From Arcticibacterium sp964021845 (GTDB lineage Bacteria; Bacteroidota; Bacteroidia; Cytophagales; Spirosomataceae), in NCBI RefSeq assembly GCF_964021845.1, contig NZ_CAXHZC010000011.1:1-64000 (forward strand): a stretch of DNA of 64,000 bases, in the 5' to 3' direction. Shown one piece after another: positions 52,965-61,715 of this stretch. A program made the position numbers and the translations under genes. Every line of letters begins with the position of its first letter. The stretch's first letter is position 1. The notes beneath the pieces were generated by a model. That model saw only the letters and a program-made list of their open reading frames with translations. It did no database searches and was not told where the DNA came from.

Positions 52965-53006
52965 AAATTAAAGGTTTTAAGTTATATTATTTAAATAGGG
53001 ATTCTT

Positions 53007-54071
53007 CTAGACTTTAAACTGTAACATCTTTTTCTCAATGAAACGCCATGAAAGATAAGCAACACAAATAACTATGGCACATATAAAGATGAGTTTTTCC
53101 CAACTAATTTCTTTTTGCTGATTTATGAAATAGTTGAATATTGGCATATGGAAAATATACATCCCATAGGAAATGTCGTTTCCGCGTAATAATTTATTGC
53201 TTAATGAAGGAGCTGTATAAGTTAAAGAAATGGTAGCTATACCTAATAGTGTAGCTCCTAAAAATCCATAGGCCGATACTTCATATATGTTATCAAAAAG
53301 ACCCAGCCAATTTCTGAATATTAGCGTATAGCTTACAAAAAAAACTAACCAGAAAAGCCCTTTATTTTTAAGGAACTTTGAAATAAATTCAAAATTTATA
53401 TAAATCAAAATACCAATACAGAAGAAATAGAGATAGTTAAAGAGTATAACACCCATGATATTTCCTGCCATTTCGCTTTCTAAAATGACAGTTTTTTGAT
53501 AGCTGGCATAAACTAAGGAGAGTAAACCTAGAAACAGGAAAGTTAAGTTTTGAACAAGCTTTGTTTTACGCCATTTAAATACGGAAAGGAATAAGAGTGG
53601 TAAGAAAAAGTAATACTGAAGTTCTACAGAAATAGACCATAAGCTACCGTTAGGGTGACCTACACCCCAAGTTGCTAGCGAAGGCATTTTATAAAATTGG
53701 AAAATACTAAGCTGAGCAGCTATCCACAACCAAAATGAAGCTGAAAAGAAATCGGGAAATGTTAATTCATTTGAGCTTGCAAGTAAGATTACCGTAAAAA
53801 GTAAGCAGATAAATAGGGCCGGGAAGATTCTAATCAAACGGTTTTTAAAGTATCGTTTTAGGTCATGGCTATTCCTTTCAATTGATTTATAAATCAAAAA
53901 ACCACTTATGGTAAAGAAAATAGGAACACCGGGGAAGTAAGAAATTACTGCCTTTATTTTATCTTGATAAACGCTGTTTAGATTAAAATGAGTAAGGGCG
54001 TGATAAATTAGGACTTGCAATGCTGCCACAAGTCTAATAAGGTCAAAATTGTTTACTCTGGCTGAGTTCAA
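53007..54071 (-). CDS. Acyltransferase family 3 membrane protein
   Basis: Protein of 354 residues with about ten membrane spans, matching the Acyl_transf_3 family that acetylates or acylates surface polysaccharides. The conserved LIRLVAALQVLIYHAL (with His) opens it, and FFTISGFLIYKSIERN follows. It starts at a TTG overlapped with the TGA of the polymerase-like gene, so the two are coupled. Confidence 0.88.
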   Translation of the reverse strand: MNSARVNNFDLIRLVAALQVLIYHALTHFNLNSVYQDKIKAVISYFPGVPIFFTISGFLIYKSIERNSHDLKRYFKNRLIRIFPALFICLLFTVILLASSNELTFPDFFSASFWLWIAAQLSIFQFYKMPSLATWGVGHPNGSLWSISVELQYYFFLPLLFLSVFKWRKTKLVQNLTFLFLGLLSLVYASYQKTVILESEMAGNIMGVILFNYLYFFCIGILIYINFEFISKFLKNKGLFWLVFFVSYTLIFRNWLGLFDNIYEVSAYGFLGATLLGIATISLTYTAPSLSNKLLRGNDISYGMYIFHMPIFNYFINQQKEISWEKLIFICAIVICVAYLSWRFIEKKMLQFKV

Positions 54072-55411
54072 GTAGTTTTCGGTTTGATGATGCTGTTATT
54101 TATGGCCGGCATAAATCTACAAACTAAAGCAAAGAAAGTCCACCTGTTGTAATCAATGATTAGCCCATTGGTAAATGTAAAAACAAAAAAGTAGATAAAA
54201 CCATACGCTGCAAATTCGCTAATTATGCTGGTGGGTTTCCTGATTTCTATATAGCAATATTTTAACATAAGGTAGAAAAAGACGCCAAATAAGAGAAAGC
54301 CGACTAAGCCGTAGGAATTAAAAACCTCCACGATTGGAACATCTACATAAAAAGCGTAATAGCCATTACCGAAAATTAGATTGAGGTATCTCCCTTCTTC
54401 AAAATTCTCTGCTAAATCCTCTGCCATTCTGTTGAGAATTTCCACTCGTCCTGCTGCGGATAGGTCAACCTGCACGGAGCCTTTACTATACCACTTATCA
54501 TCTACTTCTTCCGGTATAAAAGTATTAACTAACTTTTCTAGCCTTCGCTGGACAAATCGATAACCTAGATCAAGAATTGCTTCATTCTGTCGAATGAAAT
54601 CGATGCCCTTCACTGACATAAAAATTACAATAAGCCATACGTACCATTTGGTAAACAGAAATTTAATTTTATTCCAGATTGTGCGAGCGTTATGGTTAAA
54701 CCAAATAAAGCAACAGACAAAAAGAAAGCCAGAGATGATGGAGGACATGGCTTGAGCCAATATTAAAACGGCAAAAAAGAATATCAAAGCGAAAGTTGTG
54801 GCATACCTCCAAAGCTTCCTGCTTTCATATTTGAGGTAAATGAAACCAGCCACAATTCCAAAAAAAGCACCCCTTCCAAAAATATGTGGATTACCCATTG
54901 CTTCCATTTCAGAAGAGTCACCATAAGAAATAGCGAAACGCTGTCCGAGAGAATAATTAGGGTTCTTTATAACAAAATAGACAAGACCTACAGAACCAAG
55001 AATAGAGAGGCCGATACATATCTTTAAGAAGTTCATTCTTAAATAGGACTCCCGGACAGTCATAAGGTAAAAATAGAAATAAAGAACAATCCCGATGACG
55101 AAGTAGTCGTAAATGAAAAGCATAATAGACATATATCTGTATGCTGGGTAAATAATCATATAAAGTATGACCATAACCAAGAAAGATATACCTAGAAAAA
55201 CTAAAGGGGTGTCATTTATGTAGAGTGACTTGAAGTTTCTAAAGGGAAGTGCAAGAAAAATAGCCCCAAACATGAATAATGTAGAGAAAGCTGTACTGTT
55301 AGGAGCAAGGCCTATTCCATCTCTTATGGCGTAATTAAGCGGGCCACTACAGAAAACCATGCTAATGGCAAATGCATCTCTGTGTTTTAATATGAAGTTT
55401 AGCAATCTCAT
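54068..55411 (-). CDS. Polysaccharide polymerase or ligase-like membrane protein
   Basis: Protein of 447 residues with about twelve membrane spans and one large soluble loop between the last spans (KLVNTFIPEEVDDKWYSKGS, ALIFGNGYYAFYV-like). The layout is that of O-antigen polymerase (Wzy) or ligase proteins, which vary greatly in sequence, so the call rests on topology and on the glycosyltransferase and acyltransferase on either side. The stop of the GT4 gene and the ATG of this gene are adjacent. Confidence 0.6.
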   Translation of the reverse strand: MRLLNFILKHRDAFAISMVFCSGPLNYAIRDGIGLAPNSTAFSTLFMFGAIFLALPFRNFKSLYINDTPLVFLGISFLVMVILYMIIYPAYRYMSIMLFIYDYFVIGIVLYFYFYLMTVRESYLRMNFLKICIGLSILGSVGLVYFVIKNPNYSLGQRFAISYGDSSEMEAMGNPHIFGRGAFFGIVAGFIYLKYESRKLWRYATTFALIFFFAVLILAQAMSSIISGFLFVCCFIWFNHNARTIWNKIKFLFTKWYVWLIVIFMSVKGIDFIRQNEAILDLGYRFVQRRLEKLVNTFIPEEVDDKWYSKGSVQVDLSAAGRVEILNRMAEDLAENFEEGRYLNLIFGNGYYAFYVDVPIVEVFNSYGLVGFLLFGVFFYLMLKYCYIEIRKPTSIISEFAAYGFIYFFVFTFTNGLIIDYNRWTFFALVCRFMPAINNSIIKPKTT

Positions 55412-56551
55412 TTAAGCGTTATGCAGTTTTAAATAACCCTCATACATCTCTTTAGCCACATTTTCAGGAGAAAAACTCGCTATCATTTCTTTAGATTTTA
55501 ATCCAAATTCAGTTATTTTTTCGGGCTTGTCTACAAAGAACTGCATGGCATCTTTTAGCTCCTTTTCAGCGTAGGCATCGAAGGTAAATCCATTTTCATT
55601 GATTCTTACTAAATCAGCAGAAGAGCCTGATTGTTCTGAGACAATCACTGGCATTTCGCAAACCATAGCCTCATTAGTAACCAAACCCCATGGTTCGGAG
55701 TAGCTTGGTAAAACAAGAATATCTGCAAGTGCAAGTTTTTTAGGAACTCCATGCCACTCTTGAGGCGGTAAAATAAATAAGCCTTTCAAGTTGCCATATT
55801 TTGCCAAGATATCTTTTTTCAATGGCCCATCGCCCACAAGAATAAGTCCCCAATCTTGAGCATGTGTCAATTTTTTGTAAGACTCTATAAGGCGGATAAG
55901 GTTTTTGATATCCAGAAAACGTCCCACAAAAATGAAATTGTGCTTGGAGTATCCTTTTCTTTCTTCTTTAAACTCCTTAGACTCTTTATGTTTTATGTGA
56001 ATATCAGCAACAAGCCTATTGTTGACCGAATTGCGTCGCATCAAAATTTTAGTTTCGGGAGCACCAAGCTTTAGCATATAGTCGGCAGACTTCTTGCCAT
56101 AACAAAAAAAACCATCAGCAAAAAAAACAATGATTTTCTTAATGAGCTCAGCGTACCACTTATTTGGATTGTCTGATTCAGTAGAGTCCACCGCCAGTAC
56201 CACCTTAATTCCCATCAGTTTGGCTATAAAGTGTATTGTCACCATGGCAGGTTCATAATAGCCAGGTAGTGTAATAACCGTAGGTTTTAAAAGCCTTAGT
56301 CTTTTAAATACTTGCTTTACTCTGTCAAGATACTTTGTGTTTTCATAAACATCATCATAAAGTAGTTCATACTCGTACGTATGGATAGAGGTATCAGCTT
56401 CCCCAAAATCTAAGCGAGATTTTTCATACTTCGCGGTTTGAATAATGTGAAGCGAGTCTTCAGGTTTCCCTTTGACAATGTTTTCTAGCTCCTGAAAAAT
56501 TCCTGCTTTGTAATGTGACCAAAGAAACTGATGAATCAGTAAAATCCGCAT
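55412..56551 (-). CDS. Glycosyltransferase family 4 protein
   Basis: Protein of 379 residues with the two Rossmann domains of a GT-B enzyme. The C-terminal donor site shows FVGRFLDIKNLIRLIESYKK, LILVGDGPLKKDI and the ExxxxxxE motif in LPSYSEPWGLVTNEAMVCEM. Likely transfers a sugar to a surface polysaccharide intermediate, as the first gene of the leftward three-gene unit. Confidence 0.88.
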   Translation of the reverse strand: MRILLIHQFLWSHYKAGIFQELENIVKGKPEDSLHIIQTAKYEKSRLDFGEADTSIHTYEYELLYDDVYENTKYLDRVKQVFKRLRLLKPTVITLPGYYEPAMVTIHFIAKLMGIKVVLAVDSTESDNPNKWYAELIKKIIVFFADGFFCYGKKSADYMLKLGAPETKILMRRNSVNNRLVADIHIKHKESKEFKEERKGYSKHNFIFVGRFLDIKNLIRLIESYKKLTHAQDWGLILVGDGPLKKDILAKYGNLKGLFILPPQEWHGVPKKLALADILVLPSYSEPWGLVTNEAMVCEMPVIVSEQSGSSADLVRINENGFTFDAYAEKELKDAMQFFVDKPEKITEFGLKSKEMIASFSPENVAKEMYEGYLKLHNA

Positions 56552-56634
56552 TTATGCACTTTAAGTTTCGGTGTTTAGGCAAATTTAGGAATAAAAATAT
56601 AGGACTTTGAATGCGAATGCGAAAAACAAAAAAT

Positions 56635-56642
56635 TATCTTTG
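56635..56642 (+). promoter_or_regulatory. Candidate -7 element (TATCTTTG) before the GT2 gene
   Basis: TATCTTTG followed by CCC lies 4 bases before the ATG at 56647. A TTTG is at 56606-56609, but 25 bases away, longer than normal. If real, transcription starts at or near the start codon. Confidence 0.4.
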
Positions 56643-56646
56643 CCCT

Positions 56647-57519
56647 ATGACTGAAACTGCTTTAGGTAACAAACTTCCAATTACAGCCATAATTCTTACT
56701 TTTAATGAAGAAAAGAATATTGAAGAATGCCTCAATAGCATTTATGATTTTGTAGGGGAGATATATGTGGTAGATTCTTTTTCTACAGATAACACACTAT
56801 CGCTACTTAAGAAATACCCTTCGGTCAAAGTAGTACAAAACGCCTTTGAAAACTACAGTATTCAAAGAAATTGGGCTTTTGATAATCTTGAAATAGAAAA
56901 TGATTTCATTCTAAATTTAGATGCAGATCATAGAGTTATGCCGGAATTGCTGGATGAACTCAAAGGGTATTTTGACAAAGGGATTTCAGAAAACATTAAT
57001 GGTTTTATGGCCTCAAGAAGAACCATGTTTTTAGGGAAATGGATTAAAAGAGGTGGGCACTTTCCAGTATACCATGGCATTATTTTTAGAAAGGGTTTTG
57101 GTCAGTGTGAACTAAAGAAGTACGATCAGCATTTTCTTATAGAAGGGGAGAGTATAGTTCTTAAAGGTAATGTTATCGATATCATTACCGAATCTTTAAC
57201 GGTTTTTACAGAACGACACAATAAGTGGTCTACTTTAGAAGCTCAAGACTATATAGATTATCAGAGTAACCATGGAGCTGGAAGGGTTCAAGCTTTAAAG
57301 GATGGGAACGAAATGGAGAAGAGGAGATATCAAAGAATGAAGTACTATTCTTATCCTCCTTTTTTGAGAGTTTTTCTTTATTTCTTTCACCGTTTTGTTT
57401 TAAAAGGTGGTTTTAGAGAAGGAGTGCCTGGTTTGATTTTTCACTTTTTACAAGGGTTCTGGTTTAGGTTTTTGGTTGATGCCAAAATTTGGGAGTTAAA
57501 AAATGCAAAAGAAGAATGA
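56647..57519 (+). CDS. Glycosyltransferase family 2 protein (WaaE/KdtX-like)
   Basis: Protein of 290 residues from the ATG at 56647; the frame also has an ATG at 56611 that lies before the promoter-like motif. A GT-A fold is shown by ITAIILTFNEEKNIEECLNS, YVVDSFSTDNT and NLDADHR (DxD-like). The tail is rich in basic and aromatic residues, typical of WaaE-type enzymes working on lipopolysaccharide core. It overlaps the next gene by 4 bases. Confidence 0.85.
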   Translation: MTETALGNKLPITAIILTFNEEKNIEECLNSIYDFVGEIYVVDSFSTDNTLSLLKKYPSVKVVQNAFENYSIQRNWAFDNLEIENDFILNLDADHRVMPELLDELKGYFDKGISENINGFMASRRTMFLGKWIKRGGHFPVYHGIIFRKGFGQCELKKYDQHFLIEGESIVLKGNVIDIITESLTVFTERHNKWSTLEAQDYIDYQSNHGAGRVQALKDGNEMEKRRYQRMKYYSYPPFLRVFLYFFHRFVLKGGFREGVPGLIFHFLQGFWFRFLVDAKIWELKNAKEE

Positions 57520-57845
57520 GTTTTAAGTTAGATATTTCTGAAGAAATTATTTCTGTTATATTCGAAGAAAAGGGTAAAACATTAGCTGCTCTTACTTCTG
57601 AAATTCCATTAGAGAAGTTATCTGTAATCGTGGATTATGCTACCTACAAATTTGGCGTTTCAGACCTAGGTATTCTTCAAAAATGGAATGAAAGAATAAA
57701 AGAATACGATGGTCTACTCGTTTTAACAGGAGAAGAGCGTACAGAAGTAGAAGGAGTACTTTTTTTACCAACCTTCCACGAAGCCAAAGAGGCTATTTTT
57801 ATGAACGACTTAGAGAACCAATTTCTAAAAGAAATGGGGGAATAA
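57516..57845 (+). CDS. STAS-like small protein linked to ribonuclease Z
   Basis: Protein of 109 residues, counted from the ATG at 57516 that overlaps the GT2 stop (ATGA). Its helix and strand pattern (SFKLDISEEIISVIFEEKG, WNERIKEYDGLLVLTG, GVLFLPTFHEAKEAIFM, NQFLKEMG) fits the small STAS-like proteins that precede rnz in Bacteroidota. I do not recognise a catalytic residue. Role unknown; the link with rnz suggests a regulator. Confidence 0.6.
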   Translation: MSFKLDISEEIISVIFEEKGKTLAALTSEIPLEKLSVIVDYATYKFGVSDLGILQKWNERIKEYDGLLVLTGEERTEVEGVLFLPTFHEAKEAIFMNDLENQFLKEMGE

Positions 57846-57860
57846 AAAAAGGAAAAGCAT

Positions 57861-58766
57861 TTGAAATTAACTGTTTTAGGTATTGGTTCAGCATCACCCC
57901 AAGTGGGTAAAAATCCGTCAGCTTTTTTAGTCTCATTTAGTAATGAGCATATTTTAATAGATTGTGGAGAAGGGACACAGTATAGGCTACTAGAAAAATC
58001 AATCAAGGTAAGTCGAATTAAGACTATTTGCATAAGTCATTTGCATGGAGACCATTACTTTGGTTTGATAGGTTTACTTTCTAGCATGAACCTAAGCAGC
58101 CGAAAAGAACCAATGACACTAATAGGGCCAGAGCCTCTTCTTGATATTTTGAACGTACAGTTTGTCGCCGCAAATACTTCACTAGGCTTTGAGCTCAATT
58201 TTATTAAAACTGATAATTCTAAATCGGAAATGCTCTTTGAGAATAAGACATTTTCTATTGAAACTATTCCCTTAATTCATAGAGTTCCGTGTACAGGATA
58301 CAAAATCACGGAAAAAGAAGGGAGAAGGCATTTGATTCCTGAAAAGTTACCAGAAAACTTCCCTGTGGCTTTTATTAATCTTCTTAAAGATGGTGAAGAT
58401 GTCACAGACCCATTAAGTCAAGAGGTTTTCAAGTCATTAGATTATACTAGAAAAGGAGAACCCGCTAAAGTGTTTTCATACTGTTCAGATACTGCTTATA
58501 ATCCAGCAATAGTACCAATTATTGGAGCCTCTGATTTAGTATATCATGAAGCTACTTTTACCAAAGAATTAGAAGCAAGAGCGGAGAAAACTCAACATAG
58601 TACAGCAGAACAAGCTGCCAAAATTGCCGAAGCTGCCGAGGTGAAAAAGATGATTTTGGGGCACCTTTCTTCTAGGTACAAGACTACCGACCGTCATTTT
58701 GAAGAGGCAGAAAAAGTGTCTGATAGGGTTGAAATGGCTATAGAAGGAGCTGTTTATAAGATTTAA
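57861..58766 (+). CDS. rnz: Ribonuclease Z
   Basis: Protein of 301 residues from a TTG start at 57861; no ATG exists before the conserved KLTVLGIGSASP. Metallo-beta-lactamase motif HLHGDHYFGL and later SDTAYN and GHLSSRYK form the zinc centre of tRNA 3'-processing nuclease. It processes tRNA 3' ends. Confidence 0.92.
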   Translation: MKLTVLGIGSASPQVGKNPSAFLVSFSNEHILIDCGEGTQYRLLEKSIKVSRIKTICISHLHGDHYFGLIGLLSSMNLSSRKEPMTLIGPEPLLDILNVQFVAANTSLGFELNFIKTDNSKSEMLFENKTFSIETIPLIHRVPCTGYKITEKEGRRHLIPEKLPENFPVAFINLLKDGEDVTDPLSQEVFKSLDYTRKGEPAKVFSYCSDTAYNPAIVPIIGASDLVYHEATFTKELEARAEKTQHSTAEQAAKIAEAAEVKKMILGHLSSRYKTTDRHFEEAEKVSDRVEMAIEGAVYKI

Positions 58767-58794
58767 ACACTTTTTTTGAACTTTTAACCTACTA

Positions 58795-58815
58795 AGTCTA
58801 TTAGTTTAGTAGACT
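58795..58815. promoter_or_regulatory. Operator-like inverted repeat overlapping the sulfur operon promoter
   Basis: AGTCTA at 58795-58800 and TAGACT at 58810-58815 are a perfect six-base pair of half-sites with nine bases between; further matches (TTA..TTA) occur inside. It ends six bases before the -7 element, so a bound protein would cover the -33 region. It could be bound by an Rrf2- or CysB-like regulator of sulfur genes. Confidence 0.5.
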
Positions 58816-58820
58816 ATTAA

Positions 58821-58828
58821 TATATTTG
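58821..58828 (+). promoter_or_regulatory. Promoter -7 element (TATATTTG) of the sulfur assimilation operon
   Basis: TATATTTG followed by CACTC matches TAnnTTTG exactly and lies 32 bases before the ATG at 58860. Confidence 0.6.
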
Positions 58829-58859
58829 CACTCAGTTCTCATAAAAGGAAATCATAATA

Positions 58860-60944
58860 ATGCAAAGCTTTAGAACAGAATTAGAAAATCCAATAGTGGA
58901 AAAAGACATTTTGGATCTTGGTAGAAAAATCCAAATGTTTAAAGAAGGGAAAATTGATGATGATAAATTCAGAAGTCTTCGTTTGGCGAGAGGTGTTTAT
59001 GGCCAGCGTCAGGAAGGAGTTCAGATGATCAGAATTAAACTTCCTTATGGTAAAATGACTTTTGACCAGTGGAGAAGAATATGTACCGTTTCTGACGAGT
59101 ACTCTACAGGGATGATGCATTTTACGACACGTCAAGATATTCAGATTCATTACGTAAGCTTAGACAGAACTCCTGAGTTATGGGCGGAGCTTGAAAAAGA
59201 TAATGTAACGCTTAGAGAAGCTTGCGGTAATACAGTTAGAAACGTAACGGGTTCTGTGACTTCAGGTGTTGATAAGGATGAGCCATTTGATTTGACAGCT
59301 CATGCTCATGCTACTTTTGAGTACTTTTTAAGAAACCCAATCTGCCAAGAGATGGGACGTAAAATGAAGTTTTCATTTTCAAACACGGATGAAGATACTT
59401 CTTTAGCTTACATGCATGATATTGGTTTTATTGCCAAAGTAAAAGACGGTCAAAGTGGTTTTAAAGTTGTAGTAGGTGGAGGTTTAGGTGCTCAGCCAAG
59501 AATGGCAGATGTAGCTTATGAATTCTTGCCTGAGAATATGATTATTCCTTTGGCGGAGTCTATTCTTCGTGTTTTTGACCGTCATGGTGAAAGAAACAGT
59601 AGAAGTAAGGCTAGAATGAAATTCCTTATAGCAAAGATTGGTTTTGAAGCTTTCATGGAATTATTGGAAGAAGAGAGGGCCGCATTGAAGTCCAAAGTTT
59701 TTGAAATCAATACAGCAACTGATGCCCCCGAATTAGCGTATAAAGTAGCAGAAGGGGATATTGAAATAGCAGATAAGACTAAATATGGGAACTGGAAAGC
59801 AACGAACGTAATAGAGCAAAAACAAGAAGGTCTTTTTGGCGTTTTTGTAAGAGTTCCTTTAGGTAATATAACTACTACGGAAACCAGAAGTCTTCTGGAT
59901 GCTTTAGAAGGGTATATAGGGAACGACATGCGTATCTCTATTAATCAAGGTTTGTTCTTTAGAAATATTCCTGAGGCTAATTTAGATTATGTTTATTCTG
60001 TTTTAGCAAAGTTTGGTTATGCAGAAGCTGGTGCTAATAGTGTTGTTAACATCACAGCCTGCCCAGGAACAGATACCTGTAATTTGGCAATTTCTGATAG
60101 CACAGCCATCACTAAAGTTTTAGAAGGGGTTATTGAAAGCGAGTTTCCGGAGCTTATAAAGAATAATGATATTCTGATTAAGATTTCTGGCTGTATGAAC
60201 TCTTGTGGTCAGCATGGTGTGGCTAATATTGGTTTTCATGGTAGTAGCATGCGTACTAAAGATAAAAGAGTGCTTCCTGCTCTTCAAGTGCTTTTAGGTG
60301 GAGGAACTATAGGAGACGGCGAAGGCAGAGCAGCAGATAAGGTAATAAAGGTACCAAGTAAAAAAGGACCAGACGTTTTAAGGTATGTCTTGAAAGATTT
60401 TGGCGAAAACGCTACGGAAGGAGAGCGTTTTAACGATTACTATGACCGTCAAGGAAAGATATATTTCTACGATATTTTGAAGCCTTTGGCTGATATTACA
60501 ACTTTGGTTGAGACTGATTTTATTGACTGGGGTCGTGAGGAGCAGTTTAAAACGGAGATTGGAGTAGGAGAGTGTGCTTCTGTAATTGTTGACTTAGTAG
60601 GTATTTTATTTTTCGAGTCTGAAGAGAAAATAGATAATGCTAAAGTTGCTATTGAAGAAAAACGTTACGCAGATGCCATTTATCACGCATACTCTTCTCA
60701 GGTTAATGCCGCAAAAGGACTTTTAATTGACAAAGGAGTTAAGACAAATACACAAATGGGTGTAATTGCAGACTTTGATGAGAATTATAAAGAAGAGTTT
60801 GGTGGATTGATTGCGGAGCAAATACTTCAAATCAAGAAAAACGAGCCGTCTCTAGAGTTCGCGAATAAATACTTAGCTGATGCAAAAACATTTTTGGAAA
60901 ATGCGATGAAGTATAGAAATTCTCAAAATTTGAAATTGGCCTAA
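58860..60944 (+). CDS. Ferredoxin-type sulfite (or nitrite) reductase with a HEPN-like C-terminal domain
   Basis: Protein of 694 residues. The siroheme and [4Fe-4S] ligands are intact: C401 and C407 (TACPGTDTCNLAIS), C445 and C449 (SGCMNSCGQHG). The duplicated ferredoxin-like halves include FTTRQDIQIHYV and ACGNTVRNVTGS. After residue 560 comes an extra domain with RYADAIYHAYSS (from R602) and VNAAKGLLIDKG, which resembles HEPN helical domains. By its operon it should be the sulfite reductase of assimilatory sulfate reduction; nitrite activity cannot be excluded. Confidence 0.9.
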   Translation: MQSFRTELENPIVEKDILDLGRKIQMFKEGKIDDDKFRSLRLARGVYGQRQEGVQMIRIKLPYGKMTFDQWRRICTVSDEYSTGMMHFTTRQDIQIHYVSLDRTPELWAELEKDNVTLREACGNTVRNVTGSVTSGVDKDEPFDLTAHAHATFEYFLRNPICQEMGRKMKFSFSNTDEDTSLAYMHDIGFIAKVKDGQSGFKVVVGGGLGAQPRMADVAYEFLPENMIIPLAESILRVFDRHGERNSRSKARMKFLIAKIGFEAFMELLEEERAALKSKVFEINTATDAPELAYKVAEGDIEIADKTKYGNWKATNVIEQKQEGLFGVFVRVPLGNITTTETRSLLDALEGYIGNDMRISINQGLFFRNIPEANLDYVYSVLAKFGYAEAGANSVVNITACPGTDTCNLAISDSTAITKVLEGVIESEFPELIKNNDILIKISGCMNSCGQHGVANIGFHGSSMRTKDKRVLPALQVLLGGGTIGDGEGRAADKVIKVPSKKGPDVLRYVLKDFGENATEGERFNDYYDRQGKIYFYDILKPLADITTLVETDFIDWGREEQFKTEIGVGECASVIVDLVGILFFESEEKIDNAKVAIEEKRYADAIYHAYSSQVNAAKGLLIDKGVKTNTQMGVIADFDENYKEEFGGLIAEQILQIKKNEPSLEFANKYLADAKTFLENAMKYRNSQNLKLA

Positions 60945-61711
60945 TGTTAGCACCAAAACTTACTTTAGTTGGAGCCGGTCCAGGTGACCCTGAACTGATT
61001 ACCTTAAAGGCTATAAAAGCACTGAAAAGTGCTGATGTGGTACTTTATGATAATCTGGCTTCAAAAGAGCTTTTGGAATATGCTGATTCCGCTGAATTAG
61101 TTTACGTAGGCAAAAGAGGTCATAAGAGAGGTATTTCACAAGACCAAATCAATGAGCTAATTGTAGAGAAAGCTCTTCAAAAAGGACATGTGGTTAGGTT
61201 GAAAGGTGGAGACCCATTTGTGTTTGGAAGAGGAGTAGAAGAGATAAATTTTGTAACAGAAAGAGGAATTTCTGCTTCATATATTCCGGGTGTTTCATCG
61301 GTCAATTCGATTGGTCTTTCAGGAATACCACTTACAGATAGAAATAGTGCAGACGGTTACTGGGTGATTACAGGTCACAAAAAAGACGGTAGCCTAAGTA
61401 GAGATATAGAATTGGCTTCGCAATCAAACAGTACGCTTATAATCCTGATGGGTATGAGTAAATTGGCAGAGATTGAAGCCATTTTTTCAAACCAAGGAAA
61501 GTCAAATATACCTGCGGCCATTATTGAACATGCCTCTACCCAAAACGAGAAAATGGGTATAGGAAAAGCTGGTGAATTAGTTTCGCTTTCCGAGGAGAAA
61601 GAATTGACTAATCCGGCGGTAATAGTGATTGGTGACGTAGTAAATGCTCTAAAAAATGGTTTTGGAGAGGATTTAAAAGAACAAATATCCATTTATCAAA
61701 GAGTAGCATAA
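60944..61711 (+). CDS. cobA: Uroporphyrinogen-III C-methyltransferase (siroheme synthesis)
   Basis: Protein of 255 residues, one-base overlap with the reductase gene. LVGAGPGDPELIT (SAM site), VRLKGGDPFVFGRG and YIPGVSSVNSIGLSGIPLT are all diagnostic of the SUMT family. It makes precorrin-2, the first step to siroheme for the preceding reductase. No oxidase/chelatase is fused to it, unlike E. coli CysG. Confidence 0.95.
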   Translation: MLAPKLTLVGAGPGDPELITLKAIKALKSADVVLYDNLASKELLEYADSAELVYVGKRGHKRGISQDQINELIVEKALQKGHVVRLKGGDPFVFGRGVEEINFVTERGISASYIPGVSSVNSIGLSGIPLTDRNSADGYWVITGHKKDGSLSRDIELASQSNSTLIILMGMSKLAEIEAIFSNQGKSNIPAAIIEHASTQNEKMGIGKAGELVSLSEEKELTNPAVIVIGDVVNALKNGFGEDLKEQISIYQRVA

Positions 61712-61715
61712 TTAA

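Noticed and set aside
53007..57519. Horizontally acquired polysaccharide island
   Set aside because: The genes are few, no integrase, insertion sequence or tRNA borders them, and base use is not clearly unlike its neighbours.
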